Assembly: GCA_026260175.1 (NCBI GenBank)
Contig: JAKCWW010000411.1
Coordinates: 70,100 to 114,476, forward strand
From: Reticulitermes lucifugus
Taxonomy: Eukaryota > Arthropoda > Insecta > Blattodea > Rhinotermitidae
DNA length: 44,377 nt
Direction of reading: 5' to 3'
Shown here: piece by piece, positions 32,335 through 44,320 of the stretch
Layout: each line of letters starts with the position of its first letter
Position numbering within the stretch: position 1 is the first letter of the stretch
Notes under the pieces: model-generated
The model's database searches: none
What the model was told of the DNA's origin: nothing
What the model saw: only the letters and a program-made list of their open reading frames with translations
Program-made: the position numbers and the translations under genes

Positions 32335-32632
32335 GGTACTGAAGAAACGGGAGACTACCCACGCCACATGACAACGACTTCATGCGATATGTCTTTAGGG
32401 TTATCAAGTCAAGGATAGTATAATGGACAGAGCTTGTAGCATGCATGACAGCTACGAAAATACTTATAAACTTCTGATACGGACTTGCATTCTTTGTTCA
32501 GGTAATGGATTAATATCAGGCTTTATTAGACACGGTAATGGACCTTAAGTTTCGGGAAAAAGTGAGAAATATCTAGATTTGCTAAACGACTGTCAGATTG
32601 TTAAGAAAGACTGTTCTATGGAGTTAGTTAAA
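32335..32632 (+). mobile_element. LINE family B 3' end with internal loss
   Basis: GGGTTATCAAGTCAAGGATA near 32399-32418 matches GGGTTATCAAATCAAGAAGA of the better copy, preceded by GGGAGACTAC. A diverged stretch follows, and TAATGGACCTTAAG near 32535 matches TAATGAACCTTCGG. The 3' UTR is CTAAACGACTGTCAG with GACTGTTCTATGGAGTTAGTTA at the end. The part encoding the basic GRPRRR region is missing or unrecognisable. No target duplication was found. Confidence 0.72.
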
Positions 32633-35600
32633 TCAAACACTGTGGAGTAACAAAGAGCCCTTTCAAACATTTCTCCCACCGGAGCAATTCGCTTTCTTAC
32701 AAGGCAACTTCTGTAAAGACACCAAGGTAAAGAAAGTTTGTACCTTAAAGATCGTATTCGTTCCTTCAACACAAAGGCTTCTATAGTGAATAACAACAAT
32801 GCTGACGTATAACTCCGAGTATCTAAAATATTATAATTGGGTTGAATTCGCGGAAACATTGTACTGAATATGTGGGATATAGCTTCCATTTTAATTTCCA
32901 AGCCGTCTTTCTCTTTACAAAAATAACAGTACTTAGAACAAGAAAGGGTTTTTTTTGAAGGTAGTTGTGGCTATAATTTAATATTACGTCCATCATTTTT
33001 GGTCTCTTAGGAATCGCCATGGGTCAGGATTTAAAAAATGTTTGCTGTCAGCCGACAGCAGATTTGAATACAAATGCAAACCTACACATCTTGTCCTCTG
33101 ACATACTTCTAAGGATACCTAACACACAGAATTAAAACTATGTCAGTTACAGCACGAGAATTATGTACAACGATTTATCTTAAAAGTAACATTATTTAAG
33201 AAAATATTTTTATTTTACCTGCATATTTTGAGTCATTTGACATATTCCTTTGAAACTTAATACATAAATTATACTCAAATTCTTCTTAATTAAACCTGGT
33301 ATAACATTAACTAACTTCAATTTACGTAACGGTTATTGTCTAAATGAAATCTAATTCTTATATTTTTGAGTCAATATATTTTAAAGTAACTGGCTCTGAG
33401 AAAACCATTATAGTTATGAACTATATATTAAGTGAATACCATAAAATTAATCTGTATCTCCTCTTACGATAATCTTACAACCGACCTAATTATAACCCAC
33501 TGTATTATTTAGTATACATAATTCTTGCAGTCTTAATTTTATATAAAGATAAAGTTCGCATCGCGCATAAACACACCCTACCTTGGCTATAAGAACCAAT
33601 CAGTTAATGTTGTACACGTATAGGGAAGCACTCATTCCTTGTTGTTAGAAACATACAAAACACACACATGCACTCCGTGGGCAAAATGTAAATTTTTTTG
33701 AATTTTTAAAACTGGTACCACATGCAGCAATCACTGGGTAAAAGCGTTAATGCAGCTTAAATTGAGCCTCTATGTTTCCCTTTATGATTATTACATTAAA
33801 AATATTTGACGATTTTAAAAAGCACAACTCTTGAATCCAGAGAAATTTCTGGTAGAAAAGAATATGAAAATAGTACCATATAATAGACAAGTGTATTAAA
33901 AATACATGGATGCCATGAACACATTTTGTCGGCATGCTAATTGAAATAAGGAAAAAAAGGACAAAATACGAAACACCAATTTAAGAATCAAATCTTGAAT
34001 CTACACGTAAAAATTATTTTTCTTTATGACATCACTTCAACGTTCCTACTTCCACTCCTAACACCCGCCACACGTGTGAAAGCAAGTCTCTCTGTTACAA
34101 ACACAGCATTATATACAAAAGAGATGATAAATTCAGGGGCACTATCTTGCGCCCTAAACATTGCGTCGTCTTGCGAGCCCCCTCGACCGATAATTCCCTC
34201 CCGGTGAGATGGGGCCACAGAGTAAGACGTGCTCCGAGGTCGTCATGAGCTTATCAACAACTTGCCGTAATCTTCCTCCGCCTCTGCACAGCCACAAATT
34301 TCAGAATTGAGGCCAGAAGGTATCCACAACGTTCCTTATATCAAAAGTCATATAACACCAACTAGATTCTAGCGTCACTAAAGCGGAGGGAATTTTGTAC
34401 TTAAGGATATAGGGTTCCCATAACAACGTCAAAAGAGAAGTATATCAAAACACGTGATCTACTGCCCCTAACAGCACAAGCATAAGATGGACTGAAATCC
34501 CTACGTGTTCTACGTAATTCGTGTGGAACTTTATGACCCATTACAAGTCTATCTTCGTAGCATATGAGAGGATATTCACGAAAGGAACTCAGCATGTAAA
34601 GGGCTCGAACCGAATACTGTCCGACTACGAAGCAAGCGCAAAGACGAAACTGTTACAGAACATAGACTTAGTTGTTACCCATCACGTTGTTACTATTTTA
34701 AATAAATATTTTTTTGAAAATTATACCGAAGTTGTTTCAAAGACAGTAATATAATATAGATGACCTGCTTATTTAGTATAACTTTTGGAATATGAAAAAA
34801 TATCCAGTCAACAAAAATCTACTTATTTTACTTGTATATTAATACACACTTGTAAAGCTCACACAGAAGAGTGCTTTAAACATACTTTATGTGCCGGCAG
34901 CCAGAAATACCTACACAGTAGGCGTATTACTCATTGTAAAAGGCTCATGAAATTGTAGGTTGAGGTATGAATAACTAAAAGGATAGTTCAGATAAGTGGG
35001 TGCCATAAAGCATTTTCAACTTTCGAAGGAATAAGTTCGTCAAAATAACCTTTGAAAATTCAGTGCCCCAAAGAAAACACACTACATCTCTATTGAAAAT
35101 GTTGTTTAAATAATTAATCGCCATTTATTGTGAGAACCATATAGAACTCATAATCACACAGAGTGAATAAAGGGCAGTGTTCTTTTGCAGTGATACATGT
35201 TGTTACACTGTATCCATATACCAATGGTTCACGTAGTAGATGCATACTGATTGGCGAATATATTGTTAGTATTCGATTCCCGACAAGGGCAGGAGACTTT
35301 TATTTATTCGAAAGTCTCAAGATCGAAAGTGTGGGCCTACATATTCTCTAATTTAATGGATAACGGGGGCTCTTGTCCCGGGGTGAAGCAATCGGAGAAT
35401 GAAGCTCTATCTAGTGCTGAATTTCAACATGAGTGGAGCTATACATCACCCTCCCATATGACTTCATGGCGTGTGTAGTGACATCTTTACGTCAATTATT
35501 AACTGAAGAATTAATTTCCTTCTTCAGAAGCAAATGTCACTAATCCACTCAACAAATTATTTGCCGAATGTAGCTATTGTCTGCACTACATCTCGCCAGT

Positions 35601-36593
35601 AGACACTCTAGCTTTATTGACTGTGACAATATATTCCTTTAAGACAAATATCAACATTACCCTTGTGTCTACCCCTACGCCTTCTAAGATGTCATTTACA
35701 TCAAGGTTTTGCGACTGAAATTTTGTTTGTTTTCCTAAACATCTCATTCTATACATTCCGTACCCCCACGCTCTTATATATAAAATCATTCGAGAAAGAG
35801 CATTAATGAAAAATTAGTGGAATATAAATTCAAAATTCAATAGAAATATCTCATAAATCCCATGTCAAGCTTCGATTCCAACAGATACCCTTCTAGTGTT
35901 CCATTCTTACACAGTCCTTAAGAGTCATTTTGATATCACGGTTACACCGAATGTGCACGGTCTGAAATTGAAGACTTCGGAAAAGATGCTTAATAAATAA
36001 GCATCTAATAATAGGGGTTTACAAGTCCCTTTGTCAGAAAAGAAATCTCTTCTATTCATAAAGGTTATAGCTGAGTTATTAAATTTATCTTTAAATGAAC
36101 ACTACACGTTTAAGATATTAAACACGGCCTCCTTCAATTACCAGAAAAGCAGTTTTTTGGAATATTCATTGTTGCTATGTGATCTCGAGATATTACCGAC
36201 AGCGGTCGGCAGAATAATGACATACCAGCACGCAATCCAATACCGCGTTTTACTGTCATATAACTGCAACGTAGCCAAGATTTTCATTCGGTTCCCACAA
36301 CAACGAACGACCAACCGTCTGACAAATATTGCAAAGGAATAGAGCAATTTCTTACTTGCGTTAATTATGCAATAATGTATGGCAAGGGATAAAATAAATT
36401 TGTAGGATGGATCTTTCTTTCGTGACTTTTAATTACACCTCCATCATGCACCACCTTTTATAAAACCTGCATCTATCAGATGAAAAGAAAGCGCCTTATT
36501 TAACAAGCTCCCACATCTTGACTCGCACTGTGCTACATTTCGGACAGGGCAAGACTGCTTCGTATATAAGTAACTATTTCTTCCATATTATCA
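32633..36593. other. Long stretch without recognisable genes
   Basis: AT-rich. Minus frames at 32593-33020 and several 60-75 codon frames further right have no family features. A perfect 7-bp hairpin TGCTGTC/GACAGCA sits at 33043-33060. The GC-richer patch at 34040-34310 has open frames on both strands, again without motifs. A possible tRNA-like scrap is listed separately. Confidence 0.4.
35221..35295 (+). repeat. Possible worn tRNA-like fragment
   Basis: GTATTCGATTCCCGACAAGG at 35270-35289 fits a B box and T arm. GGTTCACGTAGTAGATGCAT at 35226-35245 sits at A-box distance. Box positions suit a tRNA-derived head, but no SINE body with a second copy is seen. Confidence 0.3.
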
Positions 36594-36850
36594 AAATTCT
36601 GAATGAGGTCCATTACAGGGGGTATTTGTGATAAGGAACTTAACTAAATGATCATCCTAGCGCAGTTCGAATATGGCTTACTATACTCTGCTCAAAGCCT
36701 CTATTGTCTGCTCCCCAAATTATCGCAATTTCTCTCTCTCTCTCCACCCACACTTCATTCTGCTATCTCATCCCACTTCCAGTTTGAACATTCTCTCTGC
36801 TCCCCTTGATAACATGCAACAGCTCCTACTCAGAAACTCCTATACTATAC
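36594..36850 (+). repeat. Dispersed repeat X, copy 2
   Basis: Aligns with the reverse complement of 7700-7952 as described for copy 1. It includes a CT-rich run (36730-36745) that is only partly repetitive in the other copy. A 60-codon frame here is not conserved in the other copy. Confidence 0.7.
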
Positions 36851-39145
36851 TATAAACTAGGAACGAGTTACAAATATCTGTAGCAGTTTGAATCATGAAA
36901 GTTTATACGGACTGGAAATTACATCAGTTTCTAAATAGGTTGTTATTCATATACACTACTGCATTAGTCGTTGAGTCCGACTGGAGGTCGATACTAACTT
37001 CCATAACACAATTAAGTGAGACAATATATAAAAACACGAACGTTAAATCAGTACATTTCTGAACCGAATTTCTTACGTGAATTAAAATTAAGTAAGAGGC
37101 TTAGAGATTGTTAATATAACCTCATCTTTTCCTTTTTACGATCTTATTTTGAAAATAGTTTCAGTATAAGACACAGAATGCGAAAAAACAGTACAGGAAA
37201 TATACGTATAAGGTAACATTGCGGCGCATTCGCGCACCCATGCTTGTCGTGGAAAAACAGTATTACATATTATGAGTGTGTGTTTGTAGCCTTACCCATC
37301 CAACATGTACAGCGCATGCGCCGTATTATATTTTCATCTGTGGCCTGTCCGGTTCTACCATATTTTTCCGCATTATCTCATAAACGGTACTACTTTCGGA
37401 AAAATATATTGAACGTAAAATCTGTGTTTTTGTGTTCTCTACAACTTTTGTCTGAAACATTTCTCATTCTAAGAAGAATTCAGCGAGATATCATAAATAT
37501 ACATGCATCGTCGTGTAAAGTACCCATTATTTTGTCAAATTTTAAAGAAACTTGAATTATATCGACGGATTTTCGAAAAAAACTCGTCAAATATCAAGTT
37601 TTATGAAAATCCTTCCAGTGGGAGCCGAGTTGTTCCAGACGGGTGGACAGACAGACAGATATGACGAAGCTAATAGTCGCCTTTCGCAATTTTGCCAAGG
37701 CGCCTAAAAATCATTCCGGTTAACTAAAGAGCGTAAATAATTTCGTGCGTGTAAAAATATTTCAGTTTTTATATACGTAAGTGTAGGTGATTTGATGTGT
37801 GTGTGTGCGTGCGTGCGTATATGCATACTCTTGTCTTACGTCTGAAAATATTAGGGACTTCCTTTTTCCATAATTTTTTTCTGTAAGCGTTCATGCTGTT
37901 CCACTGAATACCGTTTCTATACCAAATGTTAAGAATTGCCCTTATTTCCTATCGTAGCATTAGGTGAAATAACAAATCCAAAGTTCCAGAAGGTATTTGA
38001 ATTTATACTTTGGTATTTCCAAACAGAAGGCAGTCTCCGTAAGCCAAAGGCTGCATTATTCTGCTGTGTGTCAAGCAGATGTGTCCATACAACGTTTGAC
38101 AGCGACGGAATGCAATGACGTCTTCAGAAGCGATCAGGCGTGTGAAAGTGGAATTCTTGCCCTCCAACGGGCTGATCGGCTGAGAGGACTTTATTGCAGA
38201 ACAGGCGTCAGAAGGTATGCAGGAGTTTGATGTAAAGTTGTCTAAGTAGAATTCTGAGTTCCTTTCCTCAGATGCCTCCACTTAAAGTTTGTTATTCGCA
38301 GGAGGGGAAGAGAGGGACACCATTTCTTTGTATCTGACTTAGATAGCTAGTAGTATAAGACGTGGCAAAAGACAAATTTCGCCTACATTTCCCGTCTGAG
38401 AGTGTCCTACATTTGCATTTTGCATAACAGATGTATACCTAAAATACAGGCAGAAGCCAGATTTGCTGTGATGGCAAAGCTTGGCTTGGCTTCTTGTCGC
38501 GGCCATCACTACCACTCCTACAATTTCTGTACAGTCTAAGTGGTCACTGGAATATATCGCCAATAATAGCAACTGAAGGAGAGCTCTTTCTTCACATGTT
38601 GTGGAAAGGGGAGAATGGTTGAATAGGGAAGCAGCTGATAGGACGGATGGACTGGCACACACACACGTTTTCTAGGGTCGAAGAAATTAGACTGCCCAGC
38701 GTTCTTCAGCAGTTTCAGTATTGCATGCGTTGCTGTTCCTCCCCGTAGGAAAGCTTCACTCAACGGTCTGAATGAAGTTCCACGAAGGAAGATCCAGCAT
38801 GTGTCGAATTAATATTATTATTCAACTTCAGAACTTATGCTAGACTAACATACATCTGTGAATCGTGTACCTCAGCAGGCTGTAAGCCATTTACAGTCAT
38901 AGAATGAAGATATATGAATGCATAGAAAATTGCGTGGCACGATTATTAACCAATCGCTTAGAGAAATATTGTCTTTGTTGGGACGCTGACGGTTGTTAAG
39001 CAGATCAGGAAATTTTCCATCTTTCGTGAAATAAACAATTCCATTATTACCTTCGTAGTAGCACACCAGTGGAAATGATCCTGAGCGTGTGGAATCCAGT
39101 AGGCTCTATATCCCATTTCTATAAAAGTCATTTCATAATATTCTC
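36851..39145. other. Long stretch without recognisable genes
   Basis: AT-rich. Several frames of 60-107 codons on both strands lack domains. Near 37590-37660 an AAGTTTTATGAAAATCC segment and GACAGACAGACAG resemble a motif common in insect repeats, but no copy is present here. GT/GC-type simple sequence lies at 37795-37820. The segment near 38930-39000 resembles part of 950-1010. Confidence 0.4.
37795..37820. repeat. GT/GC microsatellite
   Basis: TGTGTG followed by GCGTGCGTGCGT, about thirteen dinucleotides. Confidence 0.85.
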
Positions 39146-39403
39146 TAGCCGATCCCGGTGACCATGCGATCTAAGGTGTAGGTCTGCGGCCGCTTGATTG
39201 CTGGGATCGCAGGTTCGAATCTCTCAGAGGGCATGGATGTCCATCTCTTGTACTTGTGTGTTGTGTAAGTAGCGGGCACTCGGACGAGCTGAACACTTGT
39301 TCAGAAGAGGCTTACTGGGTGTGTGTATCTAATTGTGTGCGATCTAGAGACCTCAAAACGAGGCAACCTAGGCCAGACTTGGGCTGTAGCGTCACAGGAA
39401 AAA
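39146..39403 (+). mobile_element. tRNA-derived SINE, family 1 (copy 3)
   Basis: The head is AGCCGATCCCGGTGACCATG followed by GATCTAAGGTGTAGGTCTGC (A-box region, 39168-39185), and the B box GGTTCGAATCTC lies at 39212-39223. Spacing and sequence match the copies at 2895-3151 and 28890-29135. The body includes TGTGTAAGTAGCGGGCACTC, GTGTGTGTATCTAATTGTG and CTAGAGACCTC, and ends near TTGGGCTGTAGCGTCAC. A short weak direct repeat TATTCTC lies at 39139-39145 and 39409-39415. This is the copy with the clearest tRNA-like head. Confidence 0.85.
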
Positions 39404-39415
39404 CATGTTATTCTC

Positions 39416-42109
39416 CCATCTAAATCTAGATCATGTAAGTGGCACCCTTCCTTCAGACTATGCGACTACATTATTGTATGGATTTATCTAAATGTCCATC
39501 CTACCTACAAGATTCATGATTTTATTGGCAGTAGAGTTTATATTTGATATAGTGCATAATTATACACAGATATATGTATGCAGGATATAGAGAAATAATG
39601 AGTAAGACAACGCATGCATACTTGGAGAACGACAGTGTGAGAGATGTGAATGTTAAGTTGTCTAATAACTTAAACACCGTTTTGGTAAACCTGATGATCA
39701 ATGAGGTCATCATGATGACGGTAAGTAACCCAGAAGTTTACTTTATAAAACACTGTCGGAGTAGTTGCGCATCAAACTGAAGCCCATGTTGTAAACCCCT
39801 ACAGTGAGGCCGGTATGGCGACTGTCTGTGTTTAGTACGCATTTCCGCATTACTCAGCTATTGGCGTGGTCTCAGGGACTACAGACTGCATGATGGTACA
39901 GAACAACAATATTGAAACAGTGCGAAGTGAAATTCCGAGAACTGATCGACACTACTAACAGCGGGAGGGAGAAACACGGTATAGTACTAAGGCCTGGCTA
40001 AGTTTACTGACAGACTATGACAACGTCAGTATTATTCGAAACGTTCCTGTTCAAATTAAAAGCTTGCACAGCACTACAGAGAGCCGCGCCTGGTGTACAG
40101 ACATTCCCCAAATTAACGCAATAGTTACTTTCCGGAAGGTCCAGCGCAATTCCAATTTTGCGCAAGTCGGAAGAAGAGGATATATATATGGTCTAATGTA
40201 TGTATACATATGTGTAATTATACATGACAATCCGGTTAAACTCCGAAATCCAACACACTGGAACATGATCGGCTGCAGCATGACCACCTCGCCTCCTGTG
40301 TTATCGCTCAGCAATATTCTTCCACTACGTTCACCTTATTGCGCTCTCATTCCAGCAAGGAGGAATTCGACGCTAGTTTCAAAATTGTAATTACTTTATT
40401 TTTTTTAATTTCGTAAGTCTGACACTGCGAACTTGAAATTGTGTATGTCTGTATTTCAGCCTGTCATGCAGGAAATTGTAACAACTCCAAGGAACAGAGG
40501 CTAACAGCCTGTGAGATTTTAAAGGCATTATCGCTTTAACGAAACCAAATGTTTAAGTACTTGTTTAAAAGAGGCCTCCAACAGTCCTAATCTTGTGCCA
40601 AATAAACCTATTCTCCTATCCTTTTCCTCTAAGGACAAGTTTAACATTCTTCTCCAATATACGTCAAGTGAAATATTATTTTCAATAGATTTCCTCAAAG
40701 TATAATTTAGTGAACTAAATCCACAAGCATTTTCGTGTATTAGGAAGCAGGGAAGAATATTTTAAGAGCGAGTAGTTTTGTTCTGGCGTTGAGAGCTAGT
40801 TGAACGAAAGTTTATTAACTATAGTTACTAACACAAAATTGCAAACATTTGACTTTTAACACCTTCAAATATGTGTTTTTCGGGCATTACGTCACAACCC
40901 GAAAAACACCGAAATAATATTCAATAAATTTCGTATTGACGTTTATTAAAATTTTTTCAAATATTCCAAACATAATTAAAACTTTAGTAAATGAAGAAAC
41001 CTTATTTGAATTCTCATTAGCTTTTCACTTGTGTCCCGAGCCAAAAGTCGTGTGTAAATTTCTAAATATTTATCAGAGGGAAAATGATTGAAATAAAATT
41101 ACTATAGAAAAATGAAACCTGTTTTTGAGCTCGGTATGGTTTAGTCTACATGTCTTATACGTTTGCCGAATAATGACCGTATTTTTAATGTGTCACCTCT
41201 TCACACGACGAAGGCTGGGCAAATTTGGATATAATTTCCCATTCCTTGGCTCTGTACAAATGTTTTAATAATTCTCAATTTTATAAATATCTGCGGAATA
41301 AAAGTTGTTCTTCAAATAATAGCCCACATGTGGACGCGCCGGTACTGAAATTTTTGTTCTATACTTAAGACTTCCTATATTACTCTCTAAAATCCACAGA
41401 TAGAGTAACTGAAAACTTGGCTTATCTTACTTGCTTTTTAACGTACCAACGTCACATAAAGTAACAGAAGCATCCCTTTTAACCCTTCATTGCTGCATTT
41501 ATGTATAACTTCTTGCATGATCCTTTACTCGAAGCACCCACGACAGTCTTCAACAATACGAGATGTTCTGTTGTGTAGTATGGCAGATATGTTCCTTAGA
41601 AACCCTGGCACTTCTCTATCACACCACACGGCTTGACATCATAGAACATCGCATAATGAACCACTCCTACATACCAAATTTATGAAATATATTCAGCCTT
41701 TTACTATAAAACTGCGACCATTTGTTTCACATACGTTAATGTAAGCTGACATTACATAACAGTATGAAGATACACTGCACAGTCCTAACATACATCGCAC
41801 CATGCACATCTACAACAGTCGTACATGTCTCTTGGTTGGTTAATTCATGCTATTGAGTCAGCCAATTGCTATGAAAGTCTGTAACGAATACAAAGTTAAC
41901 AGCAAGGTGTGAAGTTTAGTGTGTTCTCTTGAATACAGTGGCCCCAAATAGTCTGCGTGTTCTCCTAATATCTTCGCGTTATTTACAGTATGTTGGATAG
42001 ATTCTGACACTGTTTATTAATCTTCTTTTGAAACCATTTATTCTATGGAAGATTTCTTTTTATAAGATTGTTCTTTATAATGGACACAGACTCTGTTCTC
42101 TGTGAGATA
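39416..42109. other. Long stretch without recognisable genes
   Basis: AT-rich. Overlapping frames on both strands at 40051-40390 (87 and 108 codons) are mirror shadows without motifs. A perfect 12-bp hairpin at 40873-40909 is listed separately. No SINE, LINE or terminal repeat was recognised. Confidence 0.45.
40873..40909. repeat. Perfect 12-bp inverted repeat with TTACGTCA in the loop
   Basis: GTGTTTTTCGGG at 40873-40884 pairs perfectly with CCCGAAAAACAC at 40898-40909 around a 13-base loop that contains TTACGTCA, close to the CRE octamer TGACGTCA. It has no T-run after it and is not next to a gene. Function is unknown. Confidence 0.6.
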
Positions 42110-43095
42110 CTAGCTGAGGTCGAGAAAACCCGTGATCTCAACTTCATTCTTTAATACGATAGTCTGTCTTACGACAGGTCCGTAGCCTCTTCCAAAACGA
42201 GTTCCCTACAGGACGCGATCTATTGCTTTCTCTTTCAATTTCCAGTATCCTCTCTTTTCCTTAAGGTCATCCAGTAGCTCCTTACGTCTTCTTCCTCGTC
42301 TTCCCATCGTTTCTGTCCTTCCCTCTGACTTTCCTTCTATAACGTTTTTTAGAAGGCAGTTTCTACGCAAGATATGACCAATCCAGTTAGCCTTTCTTCT
42401 TTGTATTTTATGTAGGATATTCCTCTCCTCCTTGACTCTGTGTAATACTTCTTCATTTTTCACACGATCGGTCCAAATGATCTTCTCCATTCTTCTCCAG
42501 CAACATATTTCAAAACATTCCAGGTATTTCTGATCTACTTTCCGACGTGTCCACGTTTCAGCACCATACAAAGCTATGCTCCAAATGTAGCACTTTATTA
42601 GGTTCTTCCTTAAATTTAAGTCCAGTTTGCTGGTGAAAAGATTCTTCTTCTTGTTGAATGCTGCTTTTGCCAAGGCAATTCTGGATTTAATTTCACGTGT
42701 AAACCGTGTATCATTTGTTATCATGCTACCCAAATAATTGAAATATTCCACATTCTGCATTTTTTTGGTCTATCATAATTTTCATTGGGTATGGTTGCCT
42801 TGAGATTCTCATTACCTTAGTTTTTTCACATTCATCTCCATTCAATAGCTTCTTCCAATTTCAGTCTATCAACCTTGCCCTGTAGCACCTTTTCTTCCCT
42901 AGCCAGTAGCACAAGGTCATCTGCATATTTCAGATTGCGAAGTACTTGTCCTCCTGTTTTGAAGTCTCCAAACCCTTCAAGAGCTTCCTTGGTAAGGTAC
43001 TCGCTGTATAAGTTGAACTGAATAGGCGCCAATCAGCAACCTTGTCTAACTCCTCTTCCAATCTTCACAATTGTCGTCTCCCATTGGTCCAGGAT
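42110..43095 (-). pseudogene. LINE family A, partial reverse transcriptase and C-terminal region
   Basis: On the minus strand, from right to left: KIGRGVRQGC near 43042-43071, an in-frame TGA, then LAPIQFNLYSEYL and the catalytic LKYADDLVLLA (within 42832-43032). Frameshifts near 42770-42840 follow. A 184-codon open frame (42206-42760) then starts VEYFNYLGSMI, continues with WSIALYGAETWT, and GHILRRNCLL, and has basic RGRRRK toward the end. A TAG at 42206-42208 closes it, but the same frame stays open to 42110 and reads GTRFGRGYGPVVRQT, so the stop looks like a late mutation. Upstream polymerase, endonuclease and 5' parts are absent. This is the best-preserved coding remnant in the window but cannot make an active enzyme. 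Confidence 0.88.
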
Positions 43096-44320
43096 CTCAA
43101 CTTACCAATCGAAAATTATCGATTGAACTTCTCCAAGTCTACTACAGCTATTTTGACGTTTGCGACACCTTGATTATGATCGCCTGTTAATATGTTTCGA
43201 ACGTAAGAATAAATCTCAGAGTGTGTGTTGTGTAACGTATGGAACGGAACGTTTTAAGTGTATGCATTTTTACTGTTTCTCTTCAAAGTATTATTTAATT
43301 TCAAATCCAGGAATTTTAAAACGGATCGAAGGCGTCAGGAATTTTCCGGTTTGCAGAAATTTCCTAACTTCATTATGGAGTATTTAACGACGATATCAGC
43401 AGATCAAGGCAATGTATCATCGAATGATATTTTGATTAGTGAATAACAAATTAACCGGAATATGGAGAAAAGCTAAGGTGTTAAATAAGCTGTCATCCTG
43501 ACATTTGTCAGAAGAGAATGAGTAAAGTAAAGAAAATCGGAGCCAGTGGTCGGTCTCAGAGTCAAAGTTTGATCGGGACATCCCGAATACAAAGGGAGAT
43601 TGCTACCCGATCCTTCGCAAAATTCCTTTTAAGGATCGTATTCAACAGTAATGAATTGAGGTACATTGAAGATCGAGCGATAAGTACCCTTATCGTTAAC
43701 AAAGGCATTACTGTACATGTTAATGAGAACATAATCTGATAAGGGTTTATGCCATGTAGACAAGATCATCAGTCTCTTTGAATATCTGATGTCCCATATT
43801 TATTGAGGCATACTTAACACTGAAGATAGGAACTGATTATTTACTCTACTAAGTAATCAGTTTAAAGTGGATTGTTGGGTTAATAACGAATTTCACTGAA
43901 CCTACATACAATGTTCGGTGGTTTCCTTACAGACACGCGGTAAAGTGCCATTGAAAGTGCTTTCTCTTCTTCATCCTGTCACGTAGGTTAAAGTACTTCA
44001 GCCTACGGACTGGCACACTTCAAGACAATGTCACTTCAGATTAGCAACATTCCAACATTTAAATATCCACACAACTACTCGTGACAAAGTCTGCTGTTAT
44101 AGGGCATCCTCCAACAAAAATAAATCGGAAAGTCATATAAGACCTTACGTCTAACACCTCGATACATAAAAATTTAAGTTTCTGCTTCTGATACTGTTTC
44201 TGTAATAATTGTATTTTCTATAATATGACAGGAAAAAGAGTAGTTATACTTTCGCAATACCTGTAAGTGAAAAGGCATAAATTGTATATTTTCATAGATT
44301 ATCATAGGATACCTACATTA
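43096..44320. other. No recognisable gene
   Basis: AT-rich. Small plus frames at 43160-43739 have no family features. Possible further LINE A traces at 43096-43140 are too diverged to claim. Confidence 0.4.

Noticed and set aside
35505..35530. GAAGAATTAATTTCCTTCTTC as a terminator-like hairpin.
   Set aside because: No gene ends here and the stem is short and AT-rich; intrinsic terminators are not expected in this kind of genome.
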